A stretch of 64,000 nucleotides of DNA, taken from NCBI RefSeq assembly GCF_030129945.1, contig NZ_JARRAF010000002.1, positions 62,001-126,000 of the forward strand, given 5' to 3'. This DNA comes from Parachitinimonas caeni. GTDB lineage: Bacteria; Pseudomonadota; Gammaproteobacteria; Burkholderiales; Chitinimonadaceae. The translations under genes were made by a program, and so were the position numbers. Each line of letters starts with the position of its first letter. Position 1 is the first letter of the stretch. The notes under the pieces were generated by a model that was not told the DNA's origin, did not search any database, and worked only from the letters and a program-made list of their open reading frames with translations. This document shows, piece after piece, positions 58,025-64,000 of this stretch.

Positions 58025-58429
58025 ATGGATTCTCAACTGATCGCCCTCAGCAACTTTCTGCCCTATTGGGGCGCAGCACTGACGCTGACGCTACTATTCA
58101 TCCGAGTCTATGTCCGCATCACGCCCTACGACGAGATCGCCCTGATACGCACAGGTAATCAGGCAGCAGCCTTTTCTCTGGCTGGGGCGGTGCTCGGCTT
58201 CGTTGTGCCACTGTCCTCGGCGATTGCCCATAGCGTGAGCTTTGTCGATATGCTGGTCTGGGGAGGCGTGGCACTACTCGCCCAGCTGCTGGTCTACGCC
58301 ATCGTGCGCTTCGCCTTCTTGCCGGAGGTCGTCAAGCAGGTTGAGACCAATCAGATCGGGGCTGGTGTGTTGCTTGGCGGTTTGTCGCTGGGTTTTGGCA
58401 TACTGACAGCCGCCTGCTTCAGTTACTAG
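58025..58429 (+). CDS. DUF350 membrane protein (YjfL-like)
   Basis: 134 residues with four membrane segments (roughly 10-27, 47-66, 78-97 and 112-132). The pattern [21 protein letters not shown] and [23 protein letters not shown] matches DUF350, which has two tandem repeats. It starts 19 nt after the YjfC-like gene. It is a companion in the YjfL-YjfM-YjfC group; dapF follows 13 nt later. Confidence 0.87.
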   Translation: MDSQLIALSNFLPYWGAALTLTLLFIRVYVRITPYDEIALIRTGNQAAAFSLAGAVLGFVVPLSSAIAHSVSFVDMLVWGGVALLAQLLVYAIVRFAFLPEVVKQVETNQIGAGVLLGGLSLGFGILTAACFSY

Positions 58430-58442
58430 ACAGAAAGTCCGT

Positions 58443-59273
58443 ATGAAACTTCGCTTCACCAAAATGCAGGGCCTTGGCAATGATTTTGTTGTGCTGGATG
58501 GCGTACGCCAGCACATCCAGCTTAGCCGTGAACAGTATCGGCAACTTGGCGACCGCCATTTTGGAATCGGTTGCGATCAGATTCTGTTGGTAGAGCCACC
58601 GAGCAATGCCGAAGCTGACTTCCGCTACCGCATTTTCAATGCCGATGGCGGTGAGGTAGAGCAATGCGGCAATGGCTCGCGTTGTTTTGTGCGCTTCGTA
58701 ACGGAGCATGGTTTGACCGACAAGCGCGAAATCGTTGTGGAGACCGCGCGGGGGTTGATTCGCCCAAGACTGGAAGAAGACGGGTCAGTCACGGTAGACA
58801 TGGGGCGACCTCGTTTTACCCCTGCCGAAATCCCCTTCCTCGCCGAGCAGGATCAGGTCTGCCATCCCTTGCAGCTTGGCGACCAGACGGTTCTGATCAG
58901 CGCCGTCTCGATGGGAAATCCACATGCGGTTAGGATTGTCGAAGACGTTGATACCGCGCCAGTCGCCACGCAGGGCCCGCAAATCGAATCTCACCCGCGC
59001 TTTCCGGCCCGCGTCAACGCCGGCTTCATGCAAATCGTCCAACGCGACAGAATTCGCCTGCGGGTATACGAGCGCGGCGCCGGTGAAACCTTGGCCTGCG
59101 GAACCGGTGCATGCGCTGCCGTCGTCAGCGGGATACGCCAGGGCCTGCTCGATGCTCGCGTGCAGGTCCAGGCCAGAGGGGGGCAGCTCATCATTGAGTG
59201 GGCGGGAGACTCGCATCCGGTCTGGATGACTGGCCCTGCCGTAACCGTGTTCGAAGGCGAAATCGAGATTTAG
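58443..59273 (+). CDS. dapF: diaminopimelate epimerase
   Basis: Converts LL- to meso-diaminopimelate for lysine and peptidoglycan. The 276 residues hold the two catalytic cysteines: Cys75 in EQCGNGSRC and Cys219 in LACGTGACA, in two similar halves. [15 protein letters not shown] is the usual start. It is followed by a DUF484 gene, the standard neighbour in proteobacteria. Confidence 0.97.
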   Translation: MKLRFTKMQGLGNDFVVLDGVRQHIQLSREQYRQLGDRHFGIGCDQILLVEPPSNAEADFRYRIFNADGGEVEQCGNGSRCFVRFVTEHGLTDKREIVVETARGLIRPRLEEDGSVTVDMGRPRFTPAEIPFLAEQDQVCHPLQLGDQTVLISAVSMGNPHAVRIVEDVDTAPVATQGPQIESHPRFPARVNAGFMQIVQRDRIRLRVYERGAGETLACGTGACAAVVSGIRQGLLDARVQVQARGGQLIIEWAGDSHPVWMTGPAVTVFEGEIEI

Positions 59274-59345
59274 ATCTGACTTGTCATCGACAAGACCCGT
59301 ATTTTTACCGCCCTATTGCCCAACCTTGCATGCCAGAGACCCATC

Positions 59346-60008
59346 ATGCCGATTGACGCTGCTGCCGTTGCAACCTACCTCCAGCAAAATCCCCAGTTCT
59401 TCGAGGAGTATGCCGACTTGCTGTCAGAAATCTTTATCCCGCACCCGCATGGCGGACGGGCCATTCCAATTGCCGAGCGACAGATTCTGACGCTGCGCGA
59501 AAAGAACAAGATGCTGGAAGGCAAGCTGGCAGAACTGATCCAGTTTGGCGAAGAAAACGACCAGATAGGCGACAAGGTGCACAAGCTTTCTGCAGCACTG
59601 TTGCAGACAACCGATCTGTCTGGCGTGGTCGGTACCTTGCAATACCACTTGCAGGAGCACTTTCATGTTCCACACGTTGCCCTCCGCCTGTGGCTGGACG
59701 GCCTCGACAGCAGTCTGATTGAGTGCAGCGATGTCAGCAGCGAAGTGCGGTCACTGGCCGACAGCCTGGTAACCGCCCCTTACTGCGGGCCTTATGTCAC
59801 GGATGAAGTCATCAACTGGATGGGAGAAGTCGGCCCACAGCTCAAATCGTTCGCTCAGGCGGCCTTGCATGCAGAAACCCCTTTTGGCGTACTGGTGCTC
59901 GCCAGTGAAGACCCGCAGCGCTTCTACCCCGAGATGGGCGTCCTATATCTTGCCCGGATCAGCGACCTTGTATCCGCTGCAATCCTGCGCTGTGCGCATC
60001 AAAAGTAG
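59346..60008 (+). CDS. DUF484 family protein
   Basis: 220 residues from ATG 59346: VATYLQQNPQFFEEYADLL (about 8-26), a coiled-coil (RQILTLREKNKMLEGKLAEL, about 48-67) and a GAF-like C-terminal part. DUF484 genes lie between dapF and xerC in many proteobacteria; here xerC is absent, as a repeat copy and a convergent gsp operon follow. The function is unknown. Confidence 0.88.
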   Translation: MPIDAAAVATYLQQNPQFFEEYADLLSEIFIPHPHGGRAIPIAERQILTLREKNKMLEGKLAELIQFGEENDQIGDKVHKLSAALLQTTDLSGVVGTLQYHLQEHFHVPHVALRLWLDGLDSSLIECSDVSSEVRSLADSLVTAPYCGPYVTDEVINWMGEVGPQLKSFAQAALHAETPFGVLVLASEDPQRFYPEMGVLYLARISDLVSAAILRCAHQK

Positions 60009-60041
60009 ATCTGCAGGCATATCTGGCCGCAACCAAACAAG

Positions 60042-60260
60042 CAAGGCTCTGTTGACGTTTTGTTTCCGGTCGCGACGAGTTGTGTTTGGGCCTGCTGCGG
60101 TGTTGACTGCCGGCTGTTGGCTTGCAATGCAATGCCTTACAGCCTGAGCAGCCTGACGGGAAATCGCGTGACTTATCACCAAGCGGCGCGATTTCTGCCT
60201 AGCATCAGGCTCGAATCCGACGAAATGCGGTCCGAAAATTAACATGTCCACAGCGCCTAA
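60042..60260. repeat. dispersed element, module-1 type (219 bp)
   Basis: It starts CAAGGCTCTGTTGACG and TTTTGTTTCCGGTCGCG, and ends TGTCCACAGCGCCTAA. The interior has the GTTTGGGCCTGCTGCGG and GCATCAGGCTCGAATCCGACG pairing of module 1. It fills the gap between DUF484 and the terminator shared with gspM. Confidence 0.85.
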
Positions 60261-60261
60261 A

Positions 60262-60293
60262 AATCAAAAAGGGCCTGACGGCCCTTTTTGATT
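60262..60293. terminator. bidirectional terminator between DUF484 and gspM
   Basis: A 13-bp perfect stem (AATCAAAAAGGGC / GCCCTTTTTGATT) with a 6-nt loop. T-runs occur on either arm, which suits the two convergent operons. Confidence 0.92.
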
Positions 60294-60304
60294 GCATCCT
60301 GCAA

Positions 60305-61207
60305 TTACATCTTGGCGGGTGCCATCGGACTACCCGGAAAAGTCGGTCGAGGTCCAGAGGAAGGTTGAGGCTGCGCCGCCGGAGGTGGCGTAACCGTCGG
60401 CGGATGATTCAAAGGCGGAGAAGCTGGCTGACTTAGCATCTGCGCTGGAGGCTTAGGCGGAATGCCCGCAGAAGAATTGGCCTGAGAATTACTTGCAGTG
60501 CCCGTCTCATCCTTCTTTACCCCCGTCTTGCTACCTGGCTTAGGTGCGGGCGGGAAGTACATACCCACCACTCGCATCCGCACAGACAAATACGGTGGCG
60601 CCGCTGTCCCAACATCCAGATCCAGTTCTGTCACCCTTTGCAAGCGCGTGGTCTCAGTAAGCGACTTGACCAATTCCACCACTTGCTGCGGGATAGCAGT
60701 GAAAGTCAGATCCAAAGCCAAAGCAGGAGCAATCGGATTCTTGGCATCAACTTCCACCGCAGTAGCCTGCATGTCTGCAATTTTAAGTGCTGCTGCCTGG
60801 GACTGGATCTCTTGCTGCCAGGGACCGACCAGCACTTCAGGCGGCGCAGCCACAAAGCTACGCGCCTCATTGCCCCCCTGCTGTAGTTTGGCGGCAGCCA
60901 ATGCATCGTCAATTTTCTTCTTCAGCTCAACCTTGGCCTTCATCTTGGCCACTTCGCGGGAAAGTTCCTCGCGATTTTGCTTGAGCGCGCTAACCCGCTG
61001 CTGAACACCATCGCCCCAGACGGCAACGCCCAACAAGACGGCCAGACCAATACCAATTGGCTTGAAGCCGATCAGCTGATAGAGGCGCCCCAGATCGCGA
61101 CGGCTGCGCCGCCACCAGGCATCAGGACTTGAGCGCGGGCTTTTCGGTGGGCTTGCCGGTTGACTTGGGGTTTGCTTTGGCAGGGCGGGGTTTGACTTGT
61201 TGTTCAT
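60305..61207 (-). CDS. gspM: type II secretion protein GspM-like, with long Pro-rich tail
   Basis: Inner-membrane component of the type II secretion system. 300 residues: one membrane segment at about 49-66, a coiled-coil (REELSREVAKMKAKVELKKKIDDAL) and a ferredoxin-like domain, then about 70 residues rich in Pro, Ser and Ala at the C-terminus. The ATG at 61207 overlaps the end of gspL by 86 nt; no later start fits. GspM is usually about 160-190 residues, so this is long. The naming follows the gene order. Confidence 0.75.
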   Translation of the reverse strand: MNNKSNPALPKQTPSQPASPPKSPRSSPDAWWRRSRRDLGRLYQLIGFKPIGIGLAVLLGVAVWGDGVQQRVSALKQNREELSREVAKMKAKVELKKKIDDALAAAKLQQGGNEARSFVAAPPEVLVGPWQQEIQSQAAALKIADMQATAVEVDAKNPIAPALALDLTFTAIPQQVVELVKSLTETTRLQRVTELDLDVGTAAPPYLSVRMRVVGMYFPPAPKPGSKTGVKKDETGTASNSQANSSAGIPPKPPAQMLSQPASPPLNHPPTVTPPPAAQPQPSSGPRPTFPGSPMAPAKM

Positions 61208-62471
61208 TGAGCGTCAGGGCAAATGGTTTCAGCTTAGGGTCTTGGGCAACTTGCGCTTGGGCCGGTGTCATCACCAGCTTGGTCTTGCCGAACAGTTTGC
61301 CGACATCACTGGCAGTACTGCCATATCCTTCCAGCACTATCGACTCCGGGCGGTAGTGATAACGCACCAACCAGGACTTCTCTGGCATTTTCTCCGATAG
61401 CAGGGTCAGGGTTTCGAGCGGTGAAGCGAGCTTGCCAAAACGATCAAAACGATCCAGCTGGGCTTGCAATGCAAATACTTCTCTCTGCTTGGCTTCAACT
61501 TTTCGGAAAGTCGGCGCCAGTTTGGCCTGAGTGCTGCCTAGCTGCTTGACCTCAGCACTCAGCGAGCGCTCATACCAGGAAGCGCCAACCACGCCCACCA
61601 ATGCCAACACCACAACGGCAATCAAGGCAGGGGTGTAACGTGCCAGAACCAGCTGGGGATCCGGCTTCACCCAGATACCCGCCCCCCCGGATAACCAGTG
61701 CCGCAAGATCAAATATCCAGCAGAAGCCTGGGTGATCTGGACCAAGGCACGCCCCTCCTGAAACCGAGCGCAAGATTGAGCAAGTGCCGGATCAAGCCCT
61801 GACCCGACAATCGGCCGGGCCTCATAGCTTCCAAGCATGGCCTGTATCGACAGCCCCAAAGCAGCAGGATCTGCCGGTGTACTGAACATCAACTCCGGCA
61901 CACCGGCACGGAAAGCATACGCGCTGACAGTATTCCCGGCCTGCTCCAGCAGCAGCCACGCGGCATGGCTACTCTCACGACTTCCGGCCAGTAAAGGCGC
62001 CCGGCCATAAAACTCGGCAATCAGCACCCCCAGGCGGGCAAAGGCGGCTTTGCATTCAATCACCCAGCCTCGAGGTAACCAGAAGATGCTCAACAGGGAG
62101 GCATTCTTGCCGGCCACGACCACCCGCGAATCGTACTCCAGCTCTCGCAACGGGAAAGGCTGCCGGGCAGCCAGAGTCTGTTCAATCTTGGTCCGCAACT
62201 GCTCGTCATCCAGCTTGCCTTCGAAAGTGGCGGAAGCGATTCCCCCAATCTCTGCCGGGGGAACGATCAGCGCTTCAGTCTGAGGCTTCACCCCCCAAGC
62301 CAGCAACGTCGGTCGGATGGTACCAACCAGCCGCTCAGCAAATGACTCTTGCGCGGTAGGGGCTACCCGCCAGGGCAATCTGACCTCTTTCTCAATTCGC
62401 CAACCAGTTATGCCTCGCGCTAACAACGCAAGATCAATACCGGCAGCATCCAATGCAATCGCAAGTTTCAC
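61122..62471 (-). CDS. gspL: type II secretion protein GspL-like (actin-like and membrane-anchored domains)
   Basis: 449 residues from GTG 62471, 4 nt after the gspK stop. The cytoplasmic part begins VKLAIALDAAGIDLALLARG, followed by a membrane segment at about 288-308 (YTPALIAVVVLALVGVVGAS) and a periplasmic ferredoxin-like part. It links the GspE ATPase to the pseudopilus platform. A longer upstream frame overlapping gspK is not needed. Its last 86 nt overlap the gspM start. Confidence 0.8.
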   Translation of the reverse strand: MKLAIALDAAGIDLALLARGITGWRIEKEVRLPWRVAPTAQESFAERLVGTIRPTLLAWGVKPQTEALIVPPAEIGGIASATFEGKLDDEQLRTKIEQTLAARQPFPLRELEYDSRVVVAGKNASLLSIFWLPRGWVIECKAAFARLGVLIAEFYGRAPLLAGSRESSHAAWLLLEQAGNTVSAYAFRAGVPELMFSTPADPAALGLSIQAMLGSYEARPIVGSGLDPALAQSCARFQEGRALVQITQASAGYLILRHWLSGGAGIWVKPDPQLVLARYTPALIAVVVLALVGVVGASWYERSLSAEVKQLGSTQAKLAPTFRKVEAKQREVFALQAQLDRFDRFGKLASPLETLTLLSEKMPEKSWLVRYHYRPESIVLEGYGSTASDVGKLFGKTKLVMTPAQAQVAQDPKLKPFALTLNEQQVKPRPAKANPKSTGKPTEKPALKS

Positions 62472-62475
62472 CTTG

Positions 62476-63408
62476 TCATTCTGCCTCGGGCTTTTCCGCT
62501 GTACTTTCGCGGCTTGCCTCATCCAGTTTTTTAAACCCTTCGGTGGTCCATTTCCCACCGCTCTCCTTGATCGTCACTTCCGCATAGCGGTTTTTTCCGA
62601 TCAGCTCCAACTTTGCTTTGAATACATTGCCACTACCCTGCAGGCGCCGGACCGCATCCCCCAGAATACGCACCGCCTCATCAACCTCCACTTTGGGCTT
62701 GCTACGGCGCAAAGCTTCAAATTCGACCAGTTTCTCATTTGGTGCAGCGGTAAATGCCGCAATCAGCTCAATCGGTGATTCCTTCAGGCTGATCTGCTTA
62801 GACTTGCTGCCAACCGTCACCAGATCAAGCAGGCCTTTATGCTTACCTTTAGCCGCAGGTCCGCTCTCACCGCCAGCCTCTTCCGCCTCACTCCCTCGCA
62901 TAAAACGAGCTGGAGCATCGGGCAGGTTCGCTAAATCATCCAGTGTTGCAAAACCATCCTTAGGTCGGCTGCGCAGAATACCCTTTGCGTACTCCTTGGC
63001 TGCTGGCTCCTCCGCCCCCAAAGCCTTAAACAACCTCATCAACTCCGCTTCATCAATCAAATTGATATCTGGTGGCTCAACACTTGCCACAATTGCAATC
63101 GCCACCTGATCGTCACCAATACTGATCTGGTAGTGCCCGTCAGCCTGCCAGCGCTCAAGGGCATCTACAGCCGAATCCTTGATATTAACCAGAGGTTCCA
63201 GAGCCTTGCTTCTGGCCAACTGCGCAACCGTGTACTGCGCTGCGCTATCCAGAACCAGATCCTGTTGGGTAGTTTCCTTCTCGTTGATGACCAACTGAAC
63301 GGCCACACGCTGCTTATACGCCACCGACAGTGCAAGCATGCTGAGCACAATCATCACACCCAGCACATACATCAGGATAAAGCCACCCGCCCGCTGCCGA
63401 GACATCAT
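62476..63408 (-). CDS. gspK: type II secretion minor pseudopilin GspK
   Basis: 310 residues. The start MMSRQRAGGFILMYVLGVMIVLSMLAL has the prepilin cleavage site between Gly and Phe and the hydrophobic helix, with no Glu at the +5 position, which is characteristic of GspK. EPPDINLIDEAELMRLF and SRPKDGFATLDDLANLP are GspK-like. Its start shares 4 bp (ATGA) with the gspJ stop. Confidence 0.88.
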   Translation of the reverse strand: MMSRQRAGGFILMYVLGVMIVLSMLALSVAYKQRVAVQLVINEKETTQQDLVLDSAAQYTVAQLARSKALEPLVNIKDSAVDALERWQADGHYQISIGDDQVAIAIVASVEPPDINLIDEAELMRLFKALGAEEPAAKEYAKGILRSRPKDGFATLDDLANLPDAPARFMRGSEAEEAGGESGPAAKGKHKGLLDLVTVGSKSKQISLKESPIELIAAFTAAPNEKLVEFEALRRSKPKVEVDEAVRILGDAVRRLQGSGNVFKAKLELIGKNRYAEVTIKESGGKWTTEGFKKLDEASRESTAEKPEAE

Positions 63409-64000
63409 GGCTTGACCAAGCTAAAAATCAGAGGCGGCAACTCGTGCTCGGAGGCTGCCAGACGCAAGCGCATGGCGACCGGTACCTCACCTTCGCCAGG
63501 TTCATCCACCCATTTAGTCTTGACCAACACTTTCTCGCCTTTCCCGGTCTCATTGAGCGCCGGGGGCGTCACCGCCGGCGTCGCTCCAACTCGAGAAGGA
63601 TCCGGCTTGGCGGGCGCATCCTTAACCAGATAGCTGAAGTTGCAAACCCTCAAGCCTTCGAGCAGCGTCTCTGTACTGGCCTCATCTTCCTGTTCAGCAA
63701 CAGCCTCTTCCTTCGCCTGCTTCAACTCCGACTCCAGTCGCGGTTCCGCTTCACTCTTGCCAGAAGATGGCACCGAGGTCGTCTGACTGAGCGTCCATTC
63801 ACCGCTGGCTTCATCTTCGTGACAATCAAGCTGAATCAGGGCAGCCCCCTCCATTGCCAGACTCTGGGCGGGTGTTTTACTGGTTGCGCCAAAACGAAGT
63901 GACCCCGTCTCCAACTTGCTGATTGAAGCAGGATCAAACTGGTGCCGCAGCAAATGCACAATCGCCAGCGCTTGCTGCTGCTGGCGGAAAGTCGCTTGCC
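63405..64000 (-). CDS. gspJ: type II secretion pseudopilin GspJ-like (5' end beyond the window)
   Basis: The frame is open to the window edge and starts upstream of 64000. The visible part begins QATFRQQQQALAIVHLLRHQ. It contains an acidic, low-complexity stretch (PRLESELKQAKEEAVAEQEDE) and ends LPPLIFSLVKP. The identification as GspJ rests on the order J-K-L-M and on the helical start, since the pilin signal lies outside. Overlap with gspK is 4 bp. Confidence 0.65.
   Translation of the reverse strand, partial: QATFRQQQQALAIVHLLRHQFDPASISKLETGSLRFGATSKTPAQSLAMEGAALIQLDCHEDEASGEWTLSQTTSVPSSGKSEAEPRLESELKQAKEEAVAEQEDEASTETLLEGLRVCNFSYLVKDAPAKPDPSRVGATPAVTPPALNETGKGEKVLVKTKWVDEPGEGEVPVAMRLRLAASEHELPPLIFSLVKP

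Overview
The window is about 64 kb of GC-rich bacterial chromosome, almost fully coding, with protein and gene-order features of a betaproteobacterium, most likely Neisseriales/Chromobacteriaceae-like. Evidence for this is the hemA-prfA pair, the dciA / M23 peptidase / secA neighbourhood, GTP-type PEP carboxykinase, gltBD, a type II secretion (gsp) operon and dapF-DUF484. The assignment is inference from gene content; no rRNA or tRNA gene was seen.

Layout. 0-11.5 kb: central metabolism on the + strand (panD, hemF, a membrane protein with an AEC transporter, pckG, gltB-gltD). 11.5-14.5 kb: an AT-rich, repeat-bearing stretch leading to a secreted alpha/beta hydrolase. 14.5-17 kb (-): leuA with a leucine-rich leader peptide, and a Doc-like toxin/antitoxin pair just upstream. 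17.2-22.9 kb (+): a four-gene beta-oxidation operon with an alpha-methylacyl-CoA racemase. 23.5-31.3 kb (+): antiporter, speDE, marC, rpiA, phoU, ppx, corA. 31.4-36.5 kb: secA and an M23 peptidase, divergent dciA, tcdA. 36.6-41 kb (+): argS, a thioesterase and a CheY/CheC/diguanylate cyclase trio. 41-49 kb (-): prfA-hemA, a FixJ-like response regulator with its kinase, a dienoyl-CoA isomerase, a thioesterase and a TetR regulator. 49-60 kb: prolyl oligopeptidase, carbonic anhydrase, ampD, a solute-binding protein, a glycosyltransferase with PAP2 phosphatase, a YjfM/YjfC/YjfL-like operon, dapF and DUF484. 60.3-64 kb (-): gspJ-K-L-M, cut by the window end.

The most striking structure is a dispersed short repeat family that recurs in about fifteen intergenic places. 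Complete copies (about 50-380 bp) begin CTAGGCTCTGTTGACG and end with the inverted complement, with CTAG at both outer edges. They carry one or two exchangeable internal hairpin modules, and no transposase gene is present. This is a MITE-like family. Several copies sit exactly on gene ends, so that the element's terminal TAG (TAA in one) is also the stop codon of the neighbouring gene. Other regulatory signals worth attention are a leucine attenuator-like leader before leuA, an intrinsic terminator in the hemA 5' leader about 10 nt before the start codon, and palindromes at the gltB and pckG promoters.
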